Assembly (NCBI GenBank): GCA_022560025.1
Contig: JAFISE010000158.1
Coordinates: 1 to 64,000 of the forward strand
Length of the DNA stretch: 64,000 nt
Reading direction: 5' to 3'
Source of the DNA: Stagonosporopsis chrysanthemi
Lineage: Eukaryota > Ascomycota > Dothideomycetes > Pleosporales > Didymellaceae
Made by a program: the position numbers and the translations under genes. Below the pieces are notes generated by a model. The model had not been told where the DNA came from. It made no database searches and saw only the letters and a program-made list of their open reading frames with translations. Shown piece after piece: positions 44,006 to 55,775 of the stretch. The first letter of the stretch is position 1. The number at the start of each line of letters is the position of its first letter.

Positions 44006-47000
44006 GGGTGTGAAATAAGAAGGGGTGGAGGAAGTATGTGAGTGGAATTCGGCATTGGAGCTAGCTGTGTATTTGAGGAGGATTGGTGGGGGAGAAGTGC
44101 CGAGGGACGTTTTGAGTAGTGAACTGTCGCTACTTGAATGCGAATTAGAGATGTTGTTATTTATGCTCGTTATGCTATTCCATAATTTAGGTTCGATGCT
44201 TTGTTAGACATCTGGGATTCCTTGTCGTCTCCTCTTGGTTTTGGAACATGCTTACGTGATCAAAAAGCGGTAGTCTTGCCATCGCTGTTCTATATCGCGA
44301 TGCTAGGCAGGCTGATCTGTACCGAGCATGGCGTTATAGGTTCTACTGTTTCGTCTCCTGGGAATAGTATATCGATGAGAAAAGCAAGACTTCTATTATA
44401 GTGTCTGACAATACTTTTGAGGTAAGATAGCACTTGCAGTAGCTGTAGCGTTATATTGCTATTAAATCTTGTATCAGAGTTCAAATGGCATACCTGTAAG
44501 ACATGCAGAATCATTATCGAAAAGAAGGTCGTTGTCACCTATTTCGTCGCCGCTAAATTTTGCTAGGGTGCTCATTGTTTGCAAATCTGCAGCTTGAGCA
44601 GCATTCAGCAAATCTTAACCTTGCGGGCATTGTTCGAGCTGAGTTTGAGAATTGTGACTTCCTTCGGTATGCATCTCGTTCTGCTGTGTCTGGAGCCTGA
44701 ATCCACAGTATCGTTCCGCAATAATTTGATAGATTAGCTCCAAAGCCTCCAAAAGTCGCTGGATCTTGGGAGTGAAGACTTGGAAGGTTTCGAGTACATC
44801 ATTGGCACGAGACCATGACTGTAGGTTGAATTACTCTACTGAAGGACTCAGCCTCGCTGCTATAAGCACCGTGGCGGCATGTAGATGAATAGGACGTTAT
44901 TCCACCACGCCTCTATAATAAAAACCAGGTTTAAACTTCTCGGACGCGCGCTGTAGGCAATGTTGATCATCTTGTGCGGTCTTGACACATGCCACCGAGC
45001 ATTGCTCGGCTATCTTTTCAGAAAGGGAAGACCGAATGGAAGTTCCTCCTGAGGAGCTTATACCTTCGGCGCTCAGATAAACTGACAGTATGGGCCTCGT
45101 CAACAGCAGCCTTGTGTGAAGATAATGTCAGTATTGCAGAGACTGACTGTTGACGCAAAATTGTTGCTTGGCGAATGATTGTGCATGAATTGCCTGAACG
45201 GAGTGACGCTTCCTTGACCGCAGCTTCTTGTCAATTTCCAGTATAAATCAATTGTTATCGACTGTAGTCCGCCTAAGTAGTGGTGCTAGCAATTATTCAT
45301 TTAGACACCTTCTCGAGTTGGTCCGAATAGAATCCTTCTAAAACTTCATTCAATATTTCGAAAAGTTGGGATGACAGGAGAAAAAAACTGATTCTGGAAG
45401 GCTAGTAAAGAGATGACATCGCCTGGAGATCACCCGTGCTATATAAATCCTTATCAACAAATTGCAACATATGAGATTTTGTCGTCAAGCTCGCAGGAGT
45501 CATTGAAGGCCGATCACAGGTCATGGCCACCATCCGATCCAGAAAGACTCATGAGTGCCAGACTCTCCGGAAGAGCCCCCAATTTTCATGCGGTCCAACT
45601 GTTCTATCGATTTCGTGAAGATGCAGCCCGAGGCTTTGTGTTGTACCTATGGCCATACCTGTGATCATTCAGCTCTGATTGAGTTCACATAAGCTCTGGG
45701 TATAGATGCTCTCTAGAAGTAAGATTTTCACAGACTATAAATTCTGTAAGTGCCAGACATCAAGGTACTCCTTCGATCGCCCGAAAAACACATCTGCTGA
45801 CGAATGTCTCCCAGAGGGGGACATGTCTCCGTTGAGCTGGGACGCGATTACAAATAAGATATTTGATGTGCAGAGAAATACAGAATCTTCTGTATCAGTT
45901 TCTTGGTGTACTCATAGAGCCTCGTACTGGGCGAGGAACTGCCGTTTTTCAAGGAAGGGACAGAGCGGATGTACCATGTCCCATTATAATAGCAGTTTGT
46001 CGCCTTGTCTCCTTCATGGTAGCACATAATGAAGCGGCTTCAACCTCTGGGTAGCTGTGGCTCCTAGAATGTGTGTTTGTGAATCTTCTCCACCACTAGG
46101 TCTTGTCGGATCACTGAAACCAAGCTTTTGATGCACGGCGTTTCGCATCTGAATGAGAAAGCTGACTACGCTCGAGCCCCCATAGAAGTCACTATTGATA
46201 GAAAAAATCCCGATCGATTCTTCAGTGGTCTGAGTAGATGCTCTGTCTGTAACGCTTAATGTCCTCATTGAATGCTGGGTCAGCGCACAGAAATTGTGTT
46301 TGCCGTATTCTGGGTTTGCGAGAAATGTTCGCCCTGACTCCCCGCTCCAAACAAATCTGCATTGGAAGCGCCAACACCATGTTGTTGAGTATCTCTTCAA
46401 GCCTGAATTGGTATGTCGCTGTCTTGATTGTGGTGAGGATCACTGCGCGGGCTTGCATTGGGTTGGTCTGATTTACTAACGGCGTGCAACTCTAATTCTT
46501 CGATGCGCTTTCTGAGCCTGAATAGCTCTGCTCGTGATGGCTGTTGATTGCGAAAGACGCTGCCTTCCCACGAGCAAGACGGGGAATTAACTTTCTAGTA
46601 CGTTCACTGGCCGCACACTTGGGAGGTAAAGTGTCAGTCGATGATTGATGGCAGGTTTTTGTAACGACGTCGTGGCCAACGGCGGATAGTGTGAACGCTC
46701 TGCCCAATGCATTCTGGAATCACATCGTATCGGGTGGCCAAGCGCAGTCTTGCACGTACCTGGTCTGACGCTATCGCATTTAATATGTGGAAAGAGTGAG
46801 TATGTTCATTAGCAGAGATCTCCACACTGCACCTTCTTGGAACGGCACAAGTCACAAGCAACATCAATCTTTTGCCGCTTCTTCGTCTGTGCATCTGCTG
46901 TGTGGCTACGTTCGGTCATTGTTGGGGGCGGAACGCGAAGCAAACGCGATGACGGTGATGAAGCAAGCTGATAGCCGACGGTTCCGAGATTTGGAGGATT

Positions 47001-47580
47001 TAGCTGTGGGTACAGAAACTCGGTCGCTCTCGGTCAGAAGAGTCTATCTATGGACATGCTTCCTTCCATGAAGCAAGCTACCCCGTACATCTTGGCAGGG
47101 GCTGGCGAACCGGTGAACGAGATGGTAATTATGCACGGGAAATGTGGAATTTTGCCGCATATATCAGCATCTGGAAGACAGAGTGCGAGAAGTCGTAACA
47201 AATAAATAGTGGTCAGACTTAATGAGAATAAGGCATGTGTGGATGTGGTCGAAGTTGTGCTTGAAGAGGGTACTGGTAGGATACCATTAAAGCGCTACAG
47301 CCAATGCGACAACATACCGTTACGATCACTTTGCGTCGCATTTTGGGTTTAATGTTCTTCTCATTCTATTTTCATTAACGTTGTGATTTCCTGACAACTT
47401 ACGAGGCACTATTTGCGTTCGTACATGTTATAGTTCTGAGTGACACAGCCGAGTCTGGAAGATTCGAACGTGGACTTGAGAAGGCTTCTGATGTATTGAC
47501 ATGACGGAATCCAGCTCGCGTATCAATGATGCTCGACCTCGGTGTTTTTGTGTCTGTAGATGAACTATGTACGGGATGCC
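44006..47580. other. Gene-poor stretch
   Basis: About 3.6 kb without a gene I can support. Frames on both strands are short and lack motifs, splice partners or signal peptides. Composition is intermediate, not as AT-rich as the terminal block. It may be old degraded repeat sequence. Confidence 0.4.
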
Positions 47581-47738
47581 ACAAGGGAGGAGCATGAGCG
47601 GGCTAGAAATACGAGGTGCCCACGGAGGTTTTCTGGAGGTTTCTGAATGGCCAGTACCTACATCTGACAGGTCCTATTGGTCCGTTTGAGATCGACACTA
47701 ACATTCGTATTTCCAGCCCGCTCATGCTCCGCCCTTGT
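47581..47738. mobile_element. 158-base element with 34-base inverted repeats
   Basis: Bases 47581-47614 (ACAAGGG, GGAGCATGAGCGGG, GAAATACGA) recur as the complement at 47705-47738 with only two mismatches, around a 90-base spacer. The match stops abruptly at the outer ends. This could be a MITE or a locus making a hairpin RNA. No target duplication is clear. It lies 225 bases upstream of the CxxC-rich gene. Confidence 0.6.
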
Positions 47739-47963
47739 ACACTTGTAAGCAATCGCATTCGAAAGTGTTGTTTCGCAGGATCCACCTTCATGAGTCAGGG
47801 CGACAGCCTCGCCGCCCACGTAGCCTCTCGTATACGATGCGCAGCTCAACAGCTTGACCTTCTCTCCTCTTCCTTGTTGCCCAAATAATTACCCAGTGTA
47901 TTATCACTGAGCTTCAACCGATCGATAGTTCGATTATCGTGGGAGGGTTAAGAGATTGTTACG

Positions 47964-49314
47964 ATGCCCCTCATTCGGCCGCCTGAACCCGCAGCTTCCG
48001 CGTCTGATACCGAGCAGGCCGAGCAATTCCCCGCACTTCAAACTTGCTCACGGCCAGATTTTGTCAGCGGTCATGATGACTGGCTCCAAATATCTTCACC
48101 AACGCCATTTCCTAATTTCGATATTTGTCCAGGCTGCTATAATAGTGCCTTTCGCAACACGCGCTACGGATCTCTCATCACCAGAGGACCTCCAAAACCA
48201 GAAAATGTCAGCGCAAAATGCGACTTTTCTGGCCTTTGGGAACGAACCGCCTATTGGTGGCTCTTCATGCAGCAAGCTCCGGATTTGAACTTGCTGGGAA
48301 CTCTTGCCCAAGTTGAACGCGATGAAGACGGTGCGTGTCCAAATATGAACTTCGAAGATCCGGAAGTGAAGAAAGGAGGGAAAGGCACTGCGACGAGACG
48401 ATGGCACTGCCTGAGAGATCCTCGAACGACCAGATTGATCGAGGAATTCACGGTTTGCTCTGAGTGTGTGTCTCACGTCGAGCATATTTTTCCGTCGGTG
48501 AAAGGGATGTTCGAGGTGGTAGTAGGCGGCCAGAAGTTATCGGGAATGTGCGATCTCATGACGTTGGGCCACGGACAAGAACGATGTGCCCAATACCTCG
48601 AGCGCATCATGATTGTTGCAAAGCAGACGGAGGAGTTAGGATTCCGGGACATTTCCTCACTGGCCGAATACGTGCAGATTTGGGCTGCCGTGCCAGTCTG
48701 CAAAAAGGGGGCTAACGTCGTCGGTGAGGCTCAGTACTCGTTCCCCTCCACAGTGCCAGACTTCACAGCATGCGAGGAATGCTATATGAAGCATGTCCAG
48801 CCATTGATGCAGAATCGGCCCAGACCAACATTGCTGTCGCAAATCACCCGATCGATCTCACCACCTGGTCGTGCCTTCATGTGTGATCTCTACTCGCCTC
48901 GACTACAGCAGTATTTTCGAGAGGTTTGTGCCACAAATGACATTCCGACCTATCGTCGCAAGCTCGCCGAACGCAATGAGAAGATGCGGGAGACTGATAT
49001 GCAGCTTGGGCGCATGAAGCAAGAATACCAGCAGCTCAAAGTGCAATCAAATACCCACATGAGCATGATGCATGTTGAGCGCATGCGCGCGACGTCGCAA
49101 AATACTGCATTTATCGCCTCCCGCTGGATAGCACCTCCAGTATGTATCCTCCCACGACAGCAAAAGCCAGATTATAAATCTGATATCTCTGCAGATTGAC
49201 TGGAGCGCGACCAATGCGCTTATGACCAAGGCAAACCAGCTCTCAATCCAAGCTGCGGGGATACTTGACAATATGACGCTGCTAGAGAAGCAATGGAACG
49301 ACTATTGGCGGTAA
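47964..49314 (+). CDS. Conserved fungal CxxC-rich protein of unknown function, two exons
   Basis: Exon 1 runs 47964-49139, the 55-base intron has GTATGT and CTGCAG ends, and exon 2 runs 49195-49314, giving 431 residues. I recall similar ascomycete proteins under vague names but no known function. Zinc-binding-like pairs are regularly spaced: FDICPGCYNSAF, CDFSGLW, RRWHCLRDP, FTVCSECVSHVEHIFPS and FTACEECYMKHVQPL. A C-terminal segment with KLAERNEKMRETDMQLGRMK is predicted coiled coil, followed by IDWSATNALMTKANQLSIQ in exon 2. No signal peptide or membrane segment is seen, so a nuclear or cytosolic scaffold is plausible. The gene looks intact. Confidence 0.8.
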
Positions 49315-50183
49315 ATCGAAAACACTATTTCTGTAACGGTCAAAAAGACCGGCCTTCTTGCCATTCTAGCTTGAAGGTATATATAGTTGTATTTCGTACG
49401 GTTACAATTTCTAGACACTTGACAGGATATGAATACTTGACTCACCATATGCTTCTGTAAGTTCAATGCCCGACGAACTTGACGGCAAACCTGGCGAAAG
49501 CACTGGCCAAGGCTGGTCTTGAGCGAGGGTCGCCAACTCACCATTCGCAGCAGTATCGACCACGCCTTGAGTCATTTGTCGATCTTGCGGATAGTGAACT
49601 TTACATTATTGCGGAACATGAAGTAGAGAGATGATGAATGTTAATTGTGGATCATACCAAGGCATGAATGGGTTGTTAGCAAGTCTAACGCTGGATAACG
49701 TGACGCGGCGGCAAGTTGTATCTACTACCAATCTTTATTGACAATCGAACGTATTGATACGCAGGAGATAGGTAATGCTGGCAGAGGGCCCAGCTCGTTA
49801 TTGGCTTATCAACCATCCAGTAATATGGCTGGCTACACTACTGTGTAATTGTATGGGTTTCAAAGCAGCGATGTGCGACTCAGCCCCTGCTAGCTTTTCT
49901 CTATTCTCCGACAATCTATACAGTAAGGTGTCTACTCGTCTAGAGCTAGATCTTTCGACGGGTAGTCGCCTGGCCACTCATTGGGCCCAACGAAAAACTG
50001 AGCAGAAATCTTACCCTGCCACTGCAAATTTCTTGAACTTTTCGGCCGTTGACAGATCCGCGCCTCGCCCTTGCACCGCAACGCCATGGAAGAAACTCAT
50101 AAATTCAGAGCCGCCAGGAAGCAAACAACACACACAGTAGGCCTGCACCTTTCTCTCCGGTAATCTGGTAGTAGTGCGGGTTA
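49315..50183. other. Intergenic, no gene seen
   Basis: No gene is supported; this is the shared 3' flank of two convergent genes. Confidence 0.4.
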
Positions 50184-51235
50184 TCACAGCCAGTCCCTGG
50201 GGCGACCAACTATCTTGGTTATGCCCTTAGATTCTGAAACGTAGAGCGTGAACTCTCCGTCGAGAGTATAAAAGCCTTCTTCTTCCAGTGTGTGTACGTG
50301 CGGGAAGACAATATCAAGCTTATGCCAGGTGACCTCGAAAGAGGCCGCCGGTTTGGTCACCCCAAGAGTGAAGACAAGGTCGACGCCGGTCATGACACCG
50401 CGATCGATGCTCAACTTGAATAAATTGCTAGGATCGGACTTGAATGGGCGATTGACCTTGCGATCACTTTCTTCAGGCATCAGGAGCCGGGCATCGGGTG
50501 TTAGTGGGCCATTAGAAGCAGCGGGCCTTATCAACTTGGGAACATCTTTCTTGTCTCTGTAGAGGCCTACGACATACTAATTAAAAACCTTGTTCTCTAG
50601 TGCATTCTTTTGCGCGGGCAAGGCAAGTTCAAGCTCGGTGGTCGATTCGAAAAAGTGAGGAACAAAGTCGGTACCGGGCACTAGATACAGCAGATACTTG
50701 GCACCCTTGCCACCTGCCTTGAAACTGATGGGGCGGCCGCTGGGATGCCAAACGAACTCGCCTTTGGCGGCCGTGATGACGCAATGATCAAGTGTCGCAG
50801 TGAGTGCAAGCAGTGCAGGAAGATTTGAGGATTGAACTGAGGTTGTATTGTGCGAAGCTACGAACAGTATGTATACATGGGTAGCTGTAAACAACGCTAG
50901 TGCAGGATAGGGAGCTGCATCTCAACAAAAGTGAGGCGCAGGTTGCCCATGAGGCAAGGGAGACTCCAAATCGGGACATCAAGTGACATATTGAACGTGA
51001 TGTCGCCTTCCAGCACGAGATAGCCTTTGTCTTCCAGTGCATGCAATACAATGTCGGATTCCTCGTTTGGTTCCAGGTTGAAGATAGAGGCGGTCAGACG
51101 CCGATTGGTCTGAGAGGCAGTCGCGAGGACGTGCATCGACTTTTCAACGCCAGACGTTGTCTTATAACGCACCACATGGCCGGGCGCGACAGTCCTGAAG
51201 GCGCCGTGGGCCACGATTGGCATACAATCTGTCAT
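50184..51235 (-). pseudogene. Double-cupin protein gene, disrupted by an insertion and a stop
   Basis: The gene starts with ATG at 51235. Its first cupin is seen in VLHALEDKGYLVLEGDITF, which runs into the insertion at 50795-50977. Beyond it the same protein resumes with VITAAKGEFVWHPSGRPISF. Removing the 183-base element and one 8-base duplicate (191 bases in all) restores the frame exactly. Further on, TAG at 50577-50579 interrupts the frame between NKVF and YVVGLYRDKKDVPK; a CAG-to-TAG change would explain it. The second cupin is IVFPHVHTLEEEGFYTLDGE, followed early by a TGA. Such cupins include quercetinase-like dioxygenases and secondary-metabolism cyclases; this one cannot be named. A TATAAATA box remains at 51380-51373. 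The gene is clearly inactive as sequenced. Confidence 0.7.
50795..50977 (-). mobile_element. 183-base short interspersed element, copy 1, inserted in the cupin gene
   Basis: It is flanked by the perfect 8-base direct repeat ATCAAGTG at 50787-50794 and 50978-50985. Read on the minus strand it starts GTCCCGATTTGG and ends TGCACTCACTGCGA. It aligns along its whole length with copy 2 at 53281-53462, which lies on the other strand; the shared core includes CCTGCACTAGCG and ATGTATACATACTGTTCG. A GTTCAATCC motif inside resembles a tRNA-type box B. No terminal inverted repeats are seen, so a SINE or another non-autonomous element is possible. Confidence 0.75.
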
Positions 51236-51239
51236 TTGG

Positions 51240-52615
51240 AGGACAAGGTTTAGGATGTAATCACTAGATAAGGTATCGAAAGAGCGTGGTGATAGTTTCC
51301 TGGAGACTGTGAGAGAATAGAGCTAGTGTTCGCGTCCTTGAACAAAGAAAATCCCCGAGGTAGGAGTTAAGGTATTTATACTAGTAACGGGCCGTGCTTG
51401 ATTTTTGGAGAAAACCTTCTTCCACCTTGTTTGAGTGGTTAGTTGGCGGGTTGATTCATCCATTTGCTGTTGCAGAGACCGGAGGCTACGGAGCTGGAAT
51501 GTTGGGTCGGATGCTCATCCGATTGATTGCCAGACTACTCGTACCCCACGCAGTGTCTCCCACCCAGTTTGTATTCACCGCCATATTCCGGTGTATATAC
51601 AAGAATTGAACTCCCTGTGCTACCGTACTGGACGTGACCATTCCACGATCTAGATACTTAGCCATTTCCTGTCAAAACAACACGAAATCGCGGCGTATAT
51701 CCTCTACACTGTAGCCAAAACAAACTGAGTGCTCGATTCCAGAGTTTTGGGTTCTTTGGCGTCCCAGTGCTCAGAGAAGCATGGAACGTCAGCCGAGTGT
51801 GCGCCGATTGTTGAAATTCCATGATCTCGACCATTCTTTTAAGCCAGTAAAGCCGTTGGAGATATGGAAATATCATCTGATTCCTCATAGTAAATAGAAT
51901 TTGGCTAGTCTGACTCATTACTCAATTGTTTCATGTTCTGCTATTTTGAGGCGTCTACTAAGCTGGCCCTGACACGGACATTCGCTGAATATCGTTGCCA
52001 CATGTTGGAAAGCATAAATGTGCTCAACGAGTACTGCCGCTCTTAGTCACGGAAGAGTTAAGAGTGTTTCAGTATGGATTCAACAGCCTTAGCATCGGTG
52101 ATACTACCAATCGAATGCAGAATTCGAACGCTCTCGACGGATACTCTACTATCATTGAAGAGGAACTGAAACATGTTGAGGTGGTTTCTATGCACCTGAT
52201 ATAACCCGAAGACGCGACTCTACGAGGTCATTACAATCCAATTGCCGAAAACGAACCATGATCCATCTGAAATCCTCGTTTCACACCGGCACTGGGCTGC
52301 TGATTTCTGGTAGCTCGACGTGCGCTGGCGTTTTATTTCTAGACAGCTCCATACTTGGCGTGAGTGTCTTTGATGGTGATAGCATCGGATCTATTGGAGA
52401 TGGGTAGTCAGTCTGCTGAATATTGGAAAAGCTTGTTGACTGTCCATATGCTACCGGCTGTGTTCGCGGCTGCCGATTTTATGGCATTGACTCCTGGTAG
52501 TTACGATGTTCCAATGTCTGTAATGATGGTGAACTTGGAACGAGTACGAAGGCTGAACAGAGTGTGATAGCGAGACCTGTTTTCCTGTTGATGTCGCTTG
52601 CGCAGGTTCGACTGA
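51240..52615. other. Promoter of the cupin gene and gene-free sequence
   Basis: A TATAAATA sequence on the minus strand at 51380-51373 lies about 140 bases upstream of the cupin ATG. Nothing else is recognisable on either strand up to the 3' end of the kelch relic. Confidence 0.4.
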
Positions 52616-54152
52616 TCACTCGCGCGAATCATTTTGTGTTTGTTCTCGCATTGATCGACGTTTCCACAAGCGAAAAAGTGCCAACAAGACAATAACAACG
52701 AAGAAAAAGATCCAACCAATGACAACTCCAACAATGGCATCTATGTCCGTCTTTCCGGATTCACTTGACTTCGGATGGGGACTTTTCGGAGCGGGACTAC
52801 TCAACGACAAGGCTATGGGAATGGATCCAGTGGCTGAGCGAGACGGTGCGATCCGGTTTCTTGCAAAGTACAGAGACATATCCTGTGTTGCCCACCCTGC
52901 AGCTGGTGCGGTCAAGGTTGCGTGGCCCTCGGTGCTTGACAATATCAGCGCGGCCTCTCATTTCATGTGACGCTCCATAACTTACTTACCTCCTATCACC
53001 TCTGAGATATGAGTTGATACCTGGTATTTCGTGACACTAGAATTAAGCGCCAGCCATTGAGCATGCTTCTCAACCAAGTCTTGCCCGAGCACCAGGCCAT
53101 GCTGGCCTCCGATATTGGGGACGACGCACGCGGGCTGACTGGCGTTGATGTGTTAGCCGCCCATGATTATTATTTGGGAGTTTTCAACCACATTGCAAGA
53201 TGCCCAGGCTTTCCCACATCGATAGGTGCTCTGTTTTGGTTGGGTATACCAATGCAAGCATTAGTTCGCGGTCGTCATGTGTCACGGTTGAGGGCATCTC
53301 CTGCCTCACGTGCGGTTGCACCTCACCTCTGGTGAGACGAGGCTGCCTCTCCTGCACTAGCGCTGTTTACAGCTACCTATGTATACATACTGTTCGTAGC
53401 TTCACCCAATAGAACCTCAGTTCAATCCTCAAATCTTCTCGCACTGCTTGCACTCACTGCGACATCATGACATGCACATTGACGAACGGACTTACGTAAA
53501 TCCACGTAAATCCACGTAAATAAGGGTAGAGACAGAACCCATACATCTTCCAGAGCAGTCTTATTCGAACCAATGCCGCCGAAAAGGTATTTTCGATTGC
53601 TAGCGTGTCTGATAATGTGTAAAAGAGCGGGACCCACATGTTGCACGAGGAATGGTCGGATGCATTTGCTACGCCAGCACAAAATCCTCGTCTTGGCTCT
53701 GGTAACTCACCCAAGGCAGGTTGGGTTTCCCATCTACCATTGGCAATGTCAAAGACATGTATTTGCCCCCAGAAAGAATTGGTAATTGAAGGATCTCTGA
53801 CTGGCGCCATTGTGCTCACGCTCGCGTTAGACTATGTGATGTTAGGGTGCTAAATGGCTCACATCCCGCGCGACGCGTACATAGATCTTCTTCCCATCTC
53901 CCATCTCCACGCCTCCAAAACACACCAGCGTGCCGCGGTCCCCGCTGTAATGTATTGCAACGTGTCTTCCACTCGAGGCGTCGTATCCAATGTACGATTC
54001 TTCCAAGTTCGATTGGCCATGTTGCGTGACAGGAGGCTATTCAACATTAATGCGTCGCCAGCCCACTTTGGTGTGGTTTTGTTGCTCAGGTATCCTCCAT
54101 AGTGATGACCGCTGCCTTGGTCGGTTGTCACGCCTGCACCGAACGCAGACCA
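52616..54152 (-). pseudogene. Kelch-repeat membrane protein relic, interrupted by an element
   Basis: Kelch-protein pieces occur in order on the minus strand: SAFGAGVTTDQGSGHHYGGY, NSLLSRNMANRTWKNRTL, GTLVCFGGVEMGDGKKIYV and IHVFDIANGRWETQPALG. Next come ELPEPRRGFCAGV, YLFGGIGSNKTALEDVWVLS and FTWIYV, and then the inserted element (53281-53462). Beyond it are IIIMGG, NIGGQHGLVLGQDLVEKH, VSTHISEVIGG and a C-terminal AIVGVVIGWIFFFVVIVLLA membrane segment with a basic tail. Lesions are a one-base loss in a G run (53940-53943), the insertion, and a TAA at 53153-53155 right after MGG. Introns probably lie near 53820-53870, 53600-53640 and 52930-52990. The first ~200 residues usual for these proteins are not found, so the 5' end is truncated. 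These genes encode cell-surface kelch proteins of unknown role. Confidence 0.65.
53281..53462 (+). mobile_element. 182-base short interspersed element, copy 2, inserted in the kelch relic
   Basis: It is homologous end to end with copy 1 and opposite in orientation relative to the window. It starts GTCACGGTTGAGGG and ends TGCACTCACTGCGA. The flanking 8-mers CGTCATGT (53273-53280) and CATCATGA (53463-53470) match at six of eight positions, which fits an older target duplication of the same length as that of copy 1. Divergence from copy 1 is clear but the full length is conserved. Confidence 0.7.
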
Positions 54153-55385
54153 CGAGACTTAGCTTTGAGAGGCTTTGTCTCGGTGTAGCCGATCAATTGA
54201 TGATGTGAGTGGTCGGCTGACAATTGGATCTACGATGCCGGAGATGCTGTGTAAAGCTTCCTCACCGTCGATATTTCTTCGCAGCTTCATCAAGGGACCA
54301 TCGCTGGGCATCTTCAAGTCTTGACCGCTCCTGGTGTCGTTGCCTTAGCAGGATATTGCTATGGTACAATTATAGAAAAGGGCTCCTAATTTTGCGGCAA
54401 GGGCTATCGAGGGCAACAAGGACTTGCCAGATGCGGTATACCAGCAGATTCGGGTTATGTAGGTAGCGATTTAGCGCAAGATTGGTTCTGCGCAAACGTT
54501 GACGGGACACATTGCCGCACTGGAGAGAACCTGCATTTGGATTTGGATTGCTCTACTCGTACGGAATTTTTCTCGTTTCTTTAAGTGTGCCAAGTGATAC
54601 CAGGTCGTTACGACTCTTGTGAGCTCATTCTCCGCCTCAATGTTTGGCAAACCCAAACGTCACAACACCACAACAACAATCACAGCCTACCTCCATCTAA
54701 ATTCCTACTTTTCTGCCGTACCAGAACTCTCCATATCGGAACACCACACCACGCGCACGGACAAGATCAACCTCCCTTCTTAGTCCCAGATCTTGGCACC
54801 CACAAGGCTGTAAGCCTCGTACCCACGAACTTCTACCTAAGCATTCCGAAAGCCTTCGATTGGCCCTCGGCTTTGCCTTTTTGTTCGACTTTTGGAACAT
54901 GCAGTGGATGCCGAGCCACGGAGGAGGACCACATGTGCATATTCCAGATGGATCACGAACCGAATGTGTGTTCTGTGATGATCCTAGCCTCCTTCTGGGC
55001 GAATTAATTCACGTGAGCTTTGACGCGCACGCGATTTCGAACTCTTGAGGCCGATGGTTCCCGGAGCGGACTCGTGCGCTGTGCGGATGTGGCGTGAGGG
55101 CAGTGCTGAGGGTGAGATTCTGAGCGCCTCAGACTGACGACAATCCGACGAAAGACCATGGGTACTCCATGGATGCGTGAGTACCCAGAGATCTGTCTCG
55201 ATTCTCACGAGACACAGAGGGTGGGTATATATATCCATCTCAAGTTGCGCTAGATCAGTCAGCCAGGAGATTTCATCTGCTTCGCACTCCAGTCCACCAT
55301 ACCGCTGAGCCATACTTACCAACTGTTTTACCATTTTAGTTGTTACCAAATCTCTGTGCGACTTATCAAGAGCTCAGATACCACA
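54153..55385. other. Intergenic, no gene seen
   Basis: The expected 5' part of the kelch gene was looked for and not recognised here. No other gene is supported. Confidence 0.4.
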
Positions 55386-55775
55386 ATGATCAATCCCGCT
55401 ATCCTCGTCCTCTCTCTCGCCGCCCCAGCAGCCGCAATGATCAAGCTCGCACATCGCGCAGCTAACCCAACACCAGCTCCCGCTAGCCCTGCGCCCGGTC
55501 GCATCGATCCTATCCACAATATCAATAATATCCGTGAAGGGCTAAACAACGCCGGCCAGGTAGTAAGCCGCCTCGCTGGACCGCCGCAGAAGGCCAGTAG
55601 TCAACCCCGGTTGCCGCCGAGGAACCGAAGGTCTTGTTCGACTGTTAATGTTGATTGCTTTTGTCTGAGAGTGAATAGGTGGAGAGAAACGATAATTGCA
55701 ATGACTTACTTTCGAATAAAAACACCGGCAGCAGTACGACTCGGAGAGTCGGACGCAAATAAGAGTAGGCGATGA
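55386..55775 (+). CDS. Small secreted hypothetical protein
   Basis: I do not recognise it. A good signal peptide (MINPAILVLSLAAPAAAM) is followed by a Pro/Ala-rich linker, NPTPAPASPAPGRIDP, and a segment HNINNIREGLNNAGQVVSRL that could form an amphipathic helix. The last ~50 residues have a few cysteines and look less protein-like, so an unrecognised intron or an earlier functional end is possible. The ATG at 55386 is ten codons inside the open frame and was chosen for the signal peptide. It could be an effector-type protein. Confidence is low to moderate. Confidence 0.4.
   Translation: MINPAILVLSLAAPAAAMIKLAHRAANPTPAPASPAPGRIDPIHNINNIREGLNNAGQVVSRLAGPPQKASSQPRLPPRNRRSCSTVNVDCFCLRVNRWRETIIAMTYFRIKTPAAVRLGESDANKSRR

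Noticed and set aside
47400..47600. tRNA gene suggested by a GATTCGAAC motif
   Set aside because: No matching acceptor stem, anticodon arm or box A at the right distance; other TTCGAA sites in the window also failed.
50795..50977. The inserted element as an introner-type intron
   Set aside because: It starts with GT on the minus strand, but the right end has no AG at the junction, and copy 2 sits in the opposite sense to its host gene.
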